Positions 53,501 through 64,000 of a DNA stretch of 64,000 nt are shown in pieces. The notes under the pieces were generated by a model. That model worked only from the letters and a program-made list of their open reading frames with translations, was not told the DNA's origin and did not search any database. The position numbers were made by a program, and so were the translations under genes. Within the stretch, counting starts at the first letter, position 1. Each line of letters opens with the position of its first letter. Origin of the DNA: Gymnogyps californianus (taxonomy: Eukaryota > Chordata > Aves > Accipitriformes > Cathartidae); the NCBI RefSeq assembly GCF_018139145.2, contig NC_059480.1, forward strand, positions 14,942,428-15,006,427, read 5' to 3'.

Positions 53501-56500
53501 CAAAGGGGAGTTAAGCACAGTACCACTTGCTTGTTGGTTCATGTTCAATGTTCTCTGTCCCTCTGAGGCTGGATTGTTCTCCGCTGGCAGTGGAGCACGG
53601 TAATGCTTCTTTATTTACTCTCCTGATACGCAGCCGGTCTCATGAAATTATACTGCAGTAAATGAAAGAAAATGTAAATGTATTCATACTTGAATATGTG
53701 TACTCAAATACTTTGATTTAGGTATTGGTAATTTGTGGCTAGTCTTGCACATCAAATTTATTCTATTGAACTGTAGTGGATGTTAGTTGAAAGGACACGT
53801 CATCTGCAGTGAAGTCAAAGTTGTGCATTAAGGGGCTATTCTGCATAGAATATGTGCAAGTAGGACAGCTGTGTCTTTCCAAGATTTAAAGACAAGACTT
53901 TAGCAGTAATATTATTGAATTTGTGATGGTGAGAATCTGTTATGCCCATTTTATGAGTCCAAATACATTAATGTCTTCAGAAGTCCCAGTCTGAATAGCA
54001 GTTGATTTTGTGTACTTGTTCCTGTTCTTCTGAATATATATTCAAGGTGAATCTAAGATTTAGGCTTTAAACTTTCCTCAATTAAAATTAAAAAAAGCCC
54101 CAAACTATGGGAAAATACATATTAATGGGCTTTTATTCTTTTGAATATTTTTTTTATAGTGGGATGTGTTAATTCTAGAACTAACAATAATTAATTGTTA
54201 ATTATCCATAGCACCTTTGACTTCTCCAATTTGTTGTTTGTCAGCATCTAATTTATGATGACTACTGATTCCAGCCTCCTCACTTTCAGGAACGCAGCCT
54301 GAAAATGCAAGCTAGAACATGATGAATGTGTGAAGGACTAGAGGCAGGATGTGGCTTCGATGGCAGTTAGATATAATTTGAAGAATGGCTGACTTTAAAA
54401 GCATTGACCATTGCCACCTTTGACACTGTAAGAGTAAACAGGCCAAGCAGACACTTGTCTGTGGCCACAGTGTGCTTGGCATTACGGTCAGCCGTGTGTA
54501 GTGGTTTAGTCCAGACTAAGTTATTTCCTTAGCACGTGTCTGCAGCTCGTGGGCTAAGAGTGACTGATGCTCTTTCTAGAGGAGATTTTAGCTGTCATCT
54601 TTTTGTTTGGTTCCTGGGATTCTTGGAGTCCCATAGTACCTTAACCTGGAAGCAAGTCTTTCACTGGGCACTTAAGGGCAATGCTGTGATGGACACCAGA
54701 GAGTTCAGCTCTCTGTCATCGTATGCTGGGCTAGGTAACTGGTGACGTTATCCTCATTTAAAAAGGCTGCTAAGTCAGGTCTTGAGTTTTCTTCCATCAT
54801 CTCCTATATTCCTCCTGCATTGCAGGTGTGGCTGTGCAGGAAGCTGTATCTAGCAAACTGAACTGTGTTTTAGGAGGGCGGGTGGAGGACAGGAGGAACA
54901 GCAGAGGAGGGAAACGCATTCCTGAGAGTCCTCGTTATGGAGCATGAAGAGTATGGGAGACTGCTCATTTATAAAAGTAGTCCTCCACCCTTAAGCAGCT
55001 GTTCTGGTTTTGCGCGTTGCCATGCAGTGTTTGAACATCTCGGGAAGCCGCAGTTGTTTGACTTTGATTCATATACTGAGGCAAATTTGATCCTTATTGC
55101 TAATGCCAGAGCCTTCTGGCTAAGATTACCCTGACGCAAATCCTGCTCCCAGCTCCCGCTTCACTAAGGAGCAACATTTTTGGTACATGTCAGGTCTGGC
55201 ACTCGGTCCTCAGCTGTTTTGTGACCGTTTCCTGTGTTTATAGCTGGAGATTGGGTCTTGGCTGTGGACATGAGATTTACTTGGAATTATGACAATTTTC
55301 TGTGAACTTTAAGTAATTCCTGACACAGATGTTTTAGAGAGAGAAATGCACCTTTGTATTCTGTGGCTTAAAAAAGTATTAAATTAAGAAAAACAAGTAT
55401 AGCATTAACATAGCACAGCTCAGATCAGCTGTTCTTAATGTGTTCCCTAACCCAGTATGAAAACAATTTTTGTGACTAGGTGGTGTTAATATGTTATTAG
55501 ATAGATATATAGATAGATATATATCTGTATTCTGATAGTCTGAGGGCATTGTCTCCATTGTTCTTATGCTTATAAACCAGTGTTGGTCTAATACTGTGAA
55601 TATGTTTGTATGAGAATAACTTTTCTACTAGTTTTTATGTGATGGAAACAGTGACAGTAGCCAGTTCTATGCAAAGAAACAAGGAGTTGAAACAGGGTTT
55701 GGCTGGAACCAAACAGCTGTTTGATCCATATCCAGCTGCAGGGCTCAGATGTGCCTTCCCTGCATCATGTGGTGGTGGTGGGAAACAGCCCGGAGAACCA
55801 GCCTGGTGCTTCAGGGGCCTGTGGTCATTCAAAGATGATCTGCAATGAATCAAGTGGTGGAGGGGCTGTATGTCTCCCTTCTCCCATGATTTCTCTTTCT
55901 GCTTTGCTTTATATTTCTTCTTTCTTGACCTGCCCCTCATCTTTTCAGTCTTTTGATGTTCTGTTTTTACTTCTCTTTCAGTTGAGCTTATTCTGTCTTA
56001 AAATTTTCCCCTTGGAATAAAGCTTTAATTACTGAGCAGATGTGTTGTCTTCATTCTGCCTGCTCTAACTGCCTTTATCTCTCTTCTTCATCTTGAGTCT
56101 TAGACTTTTTAGCTCATTAAGTCCTGTGGAGCTAGAACTCTTTGCTAAAGACGCTAAAAAAAAAGAAAGGCATTCTTATCAGATCTTGCTGTAGTTCTGT
56201 AAACAAGCTACTTAATCATGCTTTTATGTTAATGCCAAAGAAACAAATAAAAATTGGTTGCACTGTGATTATAAACAAATGAATACAAAATTGCAGTCTA
56301 AATATTGAGATACTTTTCCTTCGTTTTTTGGTTTTTTTTTTCCTCTGTAACGCTCTCTGAAACAAGATTTAACTCTAGAGACTTAAATGAAAGTTAATCA
56401 GTTATGGAAGAAAATAAAGTAAAAGAGAAATTGATGTTGCCTGAAATCCTTCTTGGTCTGAAGCTAGAGAAGAGGCAGAAGCCAAAATGTAACTGCACAG

Positions 56501-59500
56501 GAATGTGCTTAGATATAAAACCTAGGATGTAACTGTGGGAATGCCTTTAGTTACAAAAACTGGAATGCAACTATGTGTTAGTGAAATCTGCAAAAAGCTG
56601 GGAATGTCATGCTCAATGTTTGAGAACTGCAGGCAATTGGCAGTGTTTTTCAGAACTATTCTTGTAAAAACTGCTTTTTCTGAGTCTGGGGCCTGATCCA
56701 GTCTTTTTTTTTATTTTTTGTTCTTGGCTTGCACTCATGTGAACTAGAATGGAATTAGCAAGAGACAGTAAAGATGTGGTTCCATGTACTCTCTCCTCAG
56801 TGGTAAAGCTGGCTTAAGAAATTCCTGCTCCAAATCGTACTTCCCTGCCTGTCTCACTTTTTCCAGGACGAGTTTTTTTGTAGGAGTGAAATGTATCTGA
56901 TCCAATTTTCCAAAAAGCATTACGGAAAACTTCCTATTACTTTTTTTTCCCCAAGGCGGACTTCTACTGGTGAACAGTGTAGCTCCGTGAACAGTTATGC
57001 TGGAACGACTGAAAGAATGAGGCACCCTGTGATGGGAGCAAGGGATGGGAATACAGCTGTTCCTACCAACCTCTGTGTAATTTGAAATCCCAGCCTTGTT
57101 GAATAGATTTCTGTAGTGTAGTATTCATTGCCAGAAGTTAGCACATTGAAGCTCTCAAGGCAATAGCCTGATGAAACAGCAATGTTCATGAACTCTCTGA
57201 ACAAGGTGTCATCCTTTCTCAGTCATTTCCTATTTTTTCAGGTAGTCATAAGGAAGGAGGTGTCAAAGGAAACATCAGCTCTCGAGCAAAAAAAGTTATG
57301 CTTTAGAAATGCTTCATAAAAGCAACTTTTACTGGCAAGTAAGGTTTGACTGGTCTGAAAGTTGCAACCAGTCTAGACTAGAGGCAAATGATATAAACAA
57401 GTGTGCCATCTGAACTTACTGCTAAGTCAGTTGACTCGTGGCAAACGCTATATTTTTCATACTCTCATTGCAAGGTCATTCATTAAACAGCTGTAGGTTT
57501 GCAGGTTTGAGCCAGGAGACTCATCAAAAGAATTACTTAAGAAATTTCACTCAGACTTTTAGTTTCTTTCCTTTGTTATTACTTTCAAACATATAGACCA
57601 TGGGCTATACAAGAATAGAGAAAACCTATTTCAATGTGACAAACATTAGGATTAATAAAATTTCATCTCAAATCTTTATTACTAAGCTATATGTTTTATC
57701 AGTGATGTAGTTTTTCTTCTTTTTACTGTCAAATTTTCTGCAATTCTTGCGGTTCTCTAAAATCTATGCTGTTTTATAGTTGAAATTTAAGTGAAACTGT
57801 GATGGCAATAAATGGGTTAAATTAATGTTTCCCTGCCCCTTCCCCCCAGTCCCAGAGTATTTTTGTGTGAAGTTTTACAGGAAAACATTTTTTAACCATG
57901 CAGGGCAGCTTTAGAAGAAGTAGAAGGAGATGTGACAGAACTGGAACTGAAACTTGACAAGGTAAGCTTTTTAATTCAATAATGTCTGTTCTAAAATATA
58001 AAAAGATGTGTTTAGGTTTTGTTTTAAAGTTCACAGCTGGGAAGTGGCAGACCAACTGTTCTGCTCTTGCAGAGGGGAATGGGTCTGGGTCGAGTGCACA
58101 GCTGGGCCTCAGAGACCGAAGCTTGAGTAACAGCAGCAAGAGCCAGTGTGAACTCGCTTTCTCCCCCAGCTGAGAGTTTGGATTGTGCAATACCCTCCTG
58201 CCTGTATGGCCCCCTCGCACTCATGTGACTCAGCCCCACAGTGGGAGCTGCATGCAAACTAATTCAGCTTTTATGTGAGTTAAAAGCCAGGGGTTGGCCA
58301 TCCCTGCATTGAGAGCTTATGTTTTATGACAACTGCATACTGTGAGGACATCTGGATACTCTCTGTTTTAGAGATTTAAAGTCAATACTTTCTGTCTTTG
58401 GTAGTCTGCGGCACAGTCACGGTGGGATAGGTATATATATACTTCACTTTCGTCTGGAGGACTTAACTACCGTAAAATTCATCCTGCTTTTTGTCATGCT
58501 TTGTGCATGTATATAAAAGATTGTATGTAGCATCTTTTCAGTGCCTTCCAATCCATTTATTGGTTTCCTAAGCAGTAGTATTTGGATGCTTTTGTTCTTT
58601 CTTTGCTAGTATTTTGAGGGTGGCTTATTTTTGTTTTACATCTGTAGAAAGTCTCCTTTCCTTAGCATTTTATGCTAAATGTTTCAAATTATTTTTTGCC
58701 TGTGTTTTGATGTGGTAGGCAGATGTCATTTTTTCACCTCCTCAGCTACTTTTTGAACATGAACTTTTGTTCCTGCAGCTGCGAGTTGGCTGCAGAAAGA
58801 TAAAGACAAGTAAAGTCAGTGTCAAGTGTAGCGTTAAGTCCGAAGACTTTTTGTTGCTTCTTGTAATAATATTTCTAGCTTTTGTAGTTAATAATGTAAC
58901 CGTTTGCTCTCTCAAAATAAATTTAAGATACTTAATTTTGATTTGATGTGAATTTTGGTGAAACTGATGGGTATAAGACACATTGTTACTGTAGGGGTGA
59001 TGAATCTGTTTTGGTAGATTAAACCATGTAAGTATTTAAAGGATCTGAAAAATCTGTCTTGGAAGTTTGTGTTTTCCACCAGTCTGAAAGGGTCTTTTTT
59101 GGGGAAAAGAATTCTCAAATTCCTTAAGGGGCATTATTCAGGGCTTTGCCCCCAGCCTCTTGCAGGAGGCCACTGCCAGATATACCATTCTATCATGTAA
59201 AAGCTATAATTGTAGTATTACTCTTTGCCCTGAGACAGTATCCTAGTACTCTTTAAAACAAAAGCACTCAAACCCATTTGCTCCCCTGACAAGAAAGCAA
59301 GTACACAAGGTAAGTATTTAAGTAGTTTAATTGTAGTGTGAAGTATAAGTGATCTAGTATAGCTTAAGTTGAAAGCCAAGCTTCTTGTGTGAGCTGAAGT
59401 AACTATGGCCTGAGGGTAGTGATTTGTCTAGACTTGGTCGGTAACTTTTTCTGCTCAGTTATTCATACTGAACTTAGTTTTATTGTCCAACAATTGTGAC

Positions 59501-62161
59501 TTTGGGCTACATTATCCGCGTGGTTTTTTTTCCCCCCTCTGGAAGAAAGGATGCTGGGTTCAGGATTGTGAACCACAAGCAAAAGTGAAGGGAAAAAAGG
59601 ATCATGTTGGTAGTTATTTTTCTGTCCATTGTTCAAGCAACTTGGCCATTCATCAGAATGTGGGAGATGATGCTCAGATTTCCTCTTTTCCTAAGAGGAT
59701 CTGAGTCAACATAAAATTTACTGGGTAAATAAGGCAGGAAGGTCACTTGGGTGGTTTCTTTGCCCCAACATAGAATCAAATACTTCTCTATGTCGTTCTT
59801 CATGAAAATTTGTCTAACATCCTTGAAAAATCCTTCAGAGATGAAGGTTCAATCTCATTTTTTTCTCAGTTTGGTTTAGAGTGGGGAAACTCAATTATAA
59901 TATGCCTTCTCTCAAGAGAGCATCTTAGTGATCGCACTAATTATTCTTTCTTTCATTAATGGCCCAGTGCATAATGGTTCAAAAAGTGGGAAAACATCCA
60001 TCACACGATACTGATGGCCTTCATATCAGACTCTGCAGTACCATGATAGCTAAGGTGCTGACCTAAGCAGTGAGTGGTAGGGATGGAAACCCATCAGAGA
60101 AAGACTGGTCTGTTGTATGAGTGAAAACATGATTGGTTTCGCCTTCTGAGATGTAACCATCTCACTTTAGTTGTGCTTTGTGCACAAATCCTTTTGCTTT
60201 CCTGTGCCTGTATTCTGAGTGTCTCAAGATGAAACAACTGGCGTGAGTTTCTTTTAGGGTTTTTTGGCTTGGAAACCACAAAACACTTACCTGCTTGGGT
60301 TCTAACCAGTTATGTTTTAGTTGCTGCGCTTTTTGCCGTCATACAGCCCTCTCTTGAAATACGTGCAAAATCTCAATTAACAATAAAACAAATAAAAAAT
60401 AATAAAAAAAAATTATAGAGAGTAGTAACCTTCTTGATGGCATATCAGTTGACCTAGAGTAGTATTTTTATAGCTATCACTATACAATAGAAAGCTTTTC
60501 ATAGAATGTGGGACTCTGTAAATTTAGAACTTAACTTTTGAAATCTTTGTTGCTTGGACTTAACTAAGCTCAGTGTGTTTCATGTTTATATGGTGGTGTA
60601 AAAAACGAAACAAAAAACTTCCACTTTGTCATTTTTTCCTCTTTTTAGCTGGTGAAGCTTTGTATTGCAATGATTGATACTGGGAAAGCATTCTGTACAG
60701 CCAACAAGCAGTTCATGAATGGAATTAGAGACCTTGCACAATATTCCTGTAAAGATGCATTGGTTGAGGTAAGTTCCTTAAGAGGTGAAAATGGAAGGAG
60801 GAAAGCATAACTTTAAAAAGGGTAAAATGTAACAGTTGGCAAGAGAAGTAGTTGAAGTTTATACTATTATTTGCCTTTTTGCTCCTTTTCCTTTGAGATG
60901 TCTTAAGAATGAGTTTTTTTGACTGTGGTGCACTGCAAGTGTCTGTGCTGTTTAGTTTCAGCTTTAACCTGCAATGGCAAAAGTTTTCCAAATTCCAGAA
61001 CATATGCATTAGGTTAGGATTAGTCATCTTGGGAGGAGTGGAGAAAGTCAGGTTGAAGCTGTAAACAGCTGCCCTGTTTCCTTTGCTAAATAAAGGGGCT
61101 CTAGTCATGAGATCCTAAGAGCCAATTCTCTGCAACTAAATTCCCCGAGCTGATCTCTTGGGTCCTGGAACTGACGCTCTCTAATACATAGAAACTTAAG
61201 TTTTTAAATGTACAGAGCCTACTTTGATGGTGTAACCTCAGACTGATGTCTTGTTAGGCTAATTTGGAACACTTATATTTCCTTTCTGTTACTTTGAAAT
61301 GAGGTATGAAATTGTGTAATATGCAGGTATAATTATGTGCACATCTCTGTGTATATCATCTATATTTAATGTGTGTTATGTAATAGAACATCAATTGCAT
61401 GTATGCATCTTCACACACTAGTTGAAATAGATAATGCCTGTGAACTTCAGTATAGTCTGTGTGCAACTGAAACTGTTGTTTGGAAATTTACTTGCTAGAA
61501 ATGTAGTGCGATGGCAAACTAGTAAAACTTACATTATTTGATTCCAAGTAGGTTTTTGTTACACTTATTGTGTAAGCAATAAGCAGTTATCCAAATATAT
61601 TAGGGATCATTGTTTTCTAACTGTGTTTGAGACATTGATTCTACAGATTGATGTCCATGTTGCTAAGCGTATCAGCTGTGAGGCAGTAGTTTCTACAGTA
61701 AATGTGTGTGTACTGATGACTACAACATGTTAACCAGGTTTTTGGAGTTAGAGTATTAAACATTAATAAATACTAAGTAGTGTAATATTAAATATTGTAA
61801 ATTAATGTGTTAAATTATGTGAACTTCCCATAGTTTAGTCAATTTGAATTTTTCCTGCTTTGCTTCAGTTTGGTCCTTTATATATAGGTAGGTAGCAGAA
61901 ACATTTTTGTTGCTTGTAGCTTTAATAGATTTACTTGATGTTACCCCCATGTTCTCCTTCTAGCATAATGGTTTTAGTTGAATAATTACGCTAAGGAAAA
62001 TCAATTCCCAAGTTCTTTGCTGAAACGCTGTAAACCTCTGAAACGTTGCTTTCATGCTGTGTATTTGGTAGGGCTTAACTTAAACCACTTTGTTTTTCTC
62101 TTCACAGACCAGCTTAACAAAGTTCTCTGACACCTTACAGGAAATGATCAATTATCACAAT
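38542..62161 (+). CDS. ACAP2: ArfGAP with coiled-coil, ankyrin repeat and PH domains 2, 5' part (coding exons 1-4)
   Basis: Join 38542-38594, 57904-57961, 60649-60768 and 62108-62161, giving the first 78 residues; the gene continues beyond 64,000. ACAP2 is a GTPase-activating protein for Arf6 that acts on endosomes and the plasma membrane, and a Rab35 effector; the full protein has BAR, PH, ArfGAP and ankyrin parts, about 780 residues in human. Only the start of the BAR domain is here: MKVTVDFEECLKDSPRFR, then AALEEVEGDVTELELKLDK and the helix through KAFCTANKQFMNGIRDLAQY to QEMINYHN. It differs from human by a handful of conservative changes. All introns are GT-AG and phases match. The ATG at 38,542 has A at -3. 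The next family segment, beginning ILFDQ, is not found before the window ends. Confidence 0.96.
38620..39240 (+). repeat. G-rich degenerate tandem repeat downstream of ACAP2 exon 1
   Basis: The core GGGNGACAGG recurs at 38,631, 38,676, 38,708, 38,791, 38,882 and 38,896 with irregular 15-90 base spacing. The + strand is strongly G over C, with clusters of four or more G-runs (for example 38,728-38,759) that fit the G-quadruplex pattern. On the opposite strand it reads as Pro-rich open frames, which are artefacts of composition. Confidence 0.6.
44786..44802. repeat. Poly(T) run, 17 bases
   Basis: Homopolymer in ACAP2 intron 1. It is not attached to a recognisable SINE or retrocopy on either side. 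Confidence 0.85.
46890..47165. other. GC-richer block within AT-rich ACAP2 intron 1
   Basis: About 275 bases of clearly higher GC than either flank, open on the + strand for 85 codons but without any domain I recognise. It could be an old mobile-element insertion or a conserved regulatory element; I cannot choose from sequence alone. Confidence 0.35.
51553..52235 (+). mobile_element. Truncated, decayed CR1-type LINE fragment
   Basis: The segment follows the 3' part of avian CR1: 'tgctggagggtaggtgtgcc' (51,562), 'ggaacaaccccatgcag' (51,673), 'ggtcagcagtgtgc' (51,742), 'gggctgcattagcaagagca' (51,787), and a reverse-transcriptase tail region resembling 'aggctaagaaggctcatgga' (51,998), then 'gttgcccagaaaggctgtg' (52,177). 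It is 5'-truncated, interrupted by many indels and stops, and lacks the terminal short repeats at its 3' end. It is inactive. CR1 is the main LINE of birds and supports the avian assignment. Confidence 0.85.
55498..55527. repeat. TAGA/TA microsatellite
   Basis: Short mixed tract of ATAGAT and AT units in ACAP2 intron 1, likely polymorphic. Confidence 0.75.
57904..57961 (+). CDS. ACAP2: ACAP2 coding exon 2
   Basis: Reads AALEEVEGDVTELELKLDK after the split Arg. Acceptor 'accatgcag', donor AAG|GTAAGC, ending in phase 0. Start of the first BAR helix. Confidence 0.96.
58040..58310. mobile_element. Possible relic of a non-autonomous hAT-like DNA transposon
   Basis: A GC-richer block in ACAP2 intron 2 ends near 58,290-58,308 in 'caggggttggccatccctg', which on either strand resembles the CAGGG(A/G)TGGCCAAC terminal repeat of hAT elements. 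I do not find a matching left end, so this is tentative. Confidence 0.25.
60649..60768 (+). CDS. ACAP2: ACAP2 coding exon 3
   Basis: Forty codons from LVKLCIAMIDTGKAF to CKDALVE, between 'ctttttag' and GAG|GTAAGT, phase 0 at both ends. It encodes part of the BAR domain that binds curved membranes. Confidence 0.97.
62108..62161 (+). CDS. ACAP2: ACAP2 coding exon 4
   Basis: Eighteen codons reading TSLTKFSDTLQEMINYHN, between 'cttcacag' and AAT|GTAAGT, phase 0. The frame then leaves the window inside intron 4. Confidence 0.96.
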
Positions 62162-64000
62162 GTAAGTATTTCTAGCTGAAACATGACACTGATAGCTTAC
62201 CTCCAGTTATATTTGATAACAGAATAATGCTAAAGCTTTTCCTGTTGATAGTATTTGCAAAGTCATGGTTTAAGTGGTATTAAATACCTCTCATTTTATA
62301 CTTGTAAATATTTTATTTTTGTTTATGAAGTATTTATAAATGTCTCCTTTTCTGCAGATTTTTATCTCGCTTTATTTTTGCTTGGAATTTGTAAGCTTTG
62401 CTAAAACCCAGTGCTGTAAGACAGAATAAATACTGGGTTGTTTCATCTTTTTTTTTTTTTTTTTTTTTTTTAGTCAAACTGATGGGCAGCAGTGACAAAC
62501 TATGAGCATATTTCTTTGCTGGGCTGAAATAATGTTTACCTTTTCCATAATTTCTCCTTTTTTTTCCATCCATTATAATGCACAAAATGAAGCACCTCTG
62601 ATGTATGTGTAGTATTCTTTTTGGAAGTATGACAGATTTAGACAAGTGTAGAGAAAGGAGAAAATGCTAGGATTTAAGACTAATAGTGATTTTTAGCGTG
62701 TCAGACCTTATCAGAAAGCTCAGTTTTGCCTGGATTGAAAACTGATTTTTTTTTTTTCTCCTCTAAAGAGTTTAGTCTTGTATCCTGAAAGCCAAAGGGA
62801 TGTGTTCGTTCTTCTATTTTCTTCCTCTTCCCTTGGCCTCTACTGCTTTTCTTTCATTTTCCAGCAAATTGCTGGAAAGCAACTGAAGTGTCTCCAAAGT
62901 GTTGAAAATATGCAGGGCACTTAAAAAAAATTTTTGTTTTTAATACCACTAGGAGTTTAAAATGTAATGAGATACAAAGAATGCAGTTCAAACAGCTTCA
63001 AACAGCTTCAGCTGAAATTAAGTTTGTTAGCATTAACTTAGCTTCCTAAAACTGTCTTATTAGGCATTTTTTTGAAAATGCCTGCTTTTAGAAGGGAAGG
63101 GAAACAAAGAGAAGCACATTAATACTGTTGAGTTGAATTTCCTTTCCATTATGAGGTGTACATATCTACACCTAATATAATGAAAACTGTAAAGAGGGGA
63201 GTAAGTGGACAGTGACACTGATGGTAGAGAGAAGCTAGTGCAAAGGTTCAAAGCAGCATTAGTGGGAGACAGTGTTACTTTCATGTCAGTGATTTCTGCA
63301 GATTAGATCAAGCATATGAATCCAGTTGGCTGTCCCTATTTTACACTCTTCGTCACACTTCTTGCTGCTGGTTACCCTCTTAACCATGTCTTTGCTATAT
63401 GGTACGCTCTTTTTGACACAACGGACCTAGGTCCTATATTCTTGCTGCTCTTACTGTTCTACATGGTTGTGGCTTGCAGTGCTGTGGTAAAATTTGGCAC
63501 AGCACAACTCTCCCTTTAGGGCAGTCTGAAGGCAGAAAGCAAAGAACAAGCCATATTAAAAGAAGATTTCTTTGCAGGTTTAAGTAGGACCACTCTGAGT
63601 TCTGTCCTGCTTTTTTTCCTTCCACTTCCTTGCTGTGCTCAAGCATAGTGAGTAGAACAGTGGCTTTTACCAAAAGGCTCAAACGTAAGAAGTGAGGCAT
63701 GTTATGGGGTTCTGATGTAGAGCTTTGTCAGACAAGTTGTGGTCCTGCGTTGCTTTTTGTGAATCTGCTTAGTTCAGCAGGACTTACTAGCTCAGAGCGT
63801 CAGCTCTGTTGTTGACCAGGTTGGCAGGAGAGCCATCATGAGTGAGAAGAAGCTAGAGGAAGAAAGAGGAGAGGCAGGCATCCTCCAGAGGAAGGAGGGA
63901 AGGGATAGGAGATGGTCCCACTGAGATCTGGCTGTCAGTTTTCTCATATGAGGCTTTGCTACAGATAAGGCTAGGAACCGGACTGATGCAGCATCATCAC
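62162..64000 (+). other. ACAP2: ACAP2 intron 4, 5' part
   Basis: Starts GTAAGT and runs past the window end. It contains a 26-base T run (62,448-62,473). No further ACAP2 exon is visible; the expected next segment (ILFDQ...) is absent. No other gene is seen. Confidence 0.75.
62448..62473. repeat. Poly(T) run, 26 bases
   Basis: Long T homopolymer in ACAP2 intron 4. Its length makes sequencing and assembly errors likely at this point. Confidence 0.85.

Larger units (their letters stand above)
38595..57903 (+). other. ACAP2: ACAP2 intron 1, 19.3 kb
   Basis: By far the largest intron here. It begins with a G-rich repeated tract (to about 39.2 kb), then turns AT-rich. It contains a 17-base T run (44,786-44,802), a GC-richer island (about 46,890-47,165), a CR1 LINE relic (51.55-52.24 kb) and a TAGA/TA microsatellite (55,498-55,527). 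Open frames are short and lack family similarity. I see no nested gene or small RNA I can support. A long first intron often holds enhancers, but no specific one can be read here. Confidence 0.7.

Overview
This window is vertebrate genomic DNA, most likely from a bird (chicken or another galliform; inferred, not proven). It has compact introns, two strong CpG islands, a degraded CR1-type LINE, and protein sequences close to but distinct from mammalian orthologues. Three genes lie head to tail on the + strand: APOD (complete), PPP1R2 (complete apart from an uncertain last exon) and ACAP2 (first four coding exons only; it runs off the right edge). From memory, the human 3q29 neighbourhood has the same three genes in the same relative order and orientation, so this is a conserved synteny block.

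Layout. 1-12.7 kb holds no gene I can support. It has a possible polyadenylation site of an upstream gene near 234, an old MIR-like SINE near 4.5 kb, a frameshifted acyl-CoA dehydrogenase exon relic at 5.5 kb and a degenerate minisatellite at 9.7-10.1 kb. APOD starts at a TATA box at 12,771, has a short non-coding exon 1, and codes for 189 residues in four exons (13,848-18,018). A CpG island at about 19.8-20.7 kb carries the PPP1R2 promoter and exon 1. PPP1R2 coding exons run to 27,846 and probably end in a small exon at 32,435-32,502, followed by a long AT-rich 3' UTR with AATAAA signals up to 35,864. A second CpG island at 37.4-38.6 kb is the ACAP2 promoter, with many CCAAT/TTGGC boxes and a 6-codon upstream ORF. 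Exon 1 (38,542) is separated from exon 2 (57,904) by a 19.3-kb AT-rich intron that contains the CR1 relic. Exons 3 and 4 follow at 60.6 and 62.1 kb.

The genes do not form one pathway. APOD is a secreted lipid-binding lipocalin, PPP1R2 is the inhibitor-2 regulator of protein phosphatase 1, and ACAP2 is an Arf6 GTPase-activating protein of endosomes. The observations most worth following are: loss of the human apoA-II-pairing cysteine and a relocated N-glycosylation sequon in APOD; a GC-AG intron in PPP1R2; a PPP1R2 C-terminus unlike the mammalian one; the dead ACADVL/ACAD9-type exon; a clean 17-bp tandem array in PPP1R2 intron 5; and the uORF plus G-rich repeat tract flanking ACAP2 exon 1. I did not find a clearly new biological system here.
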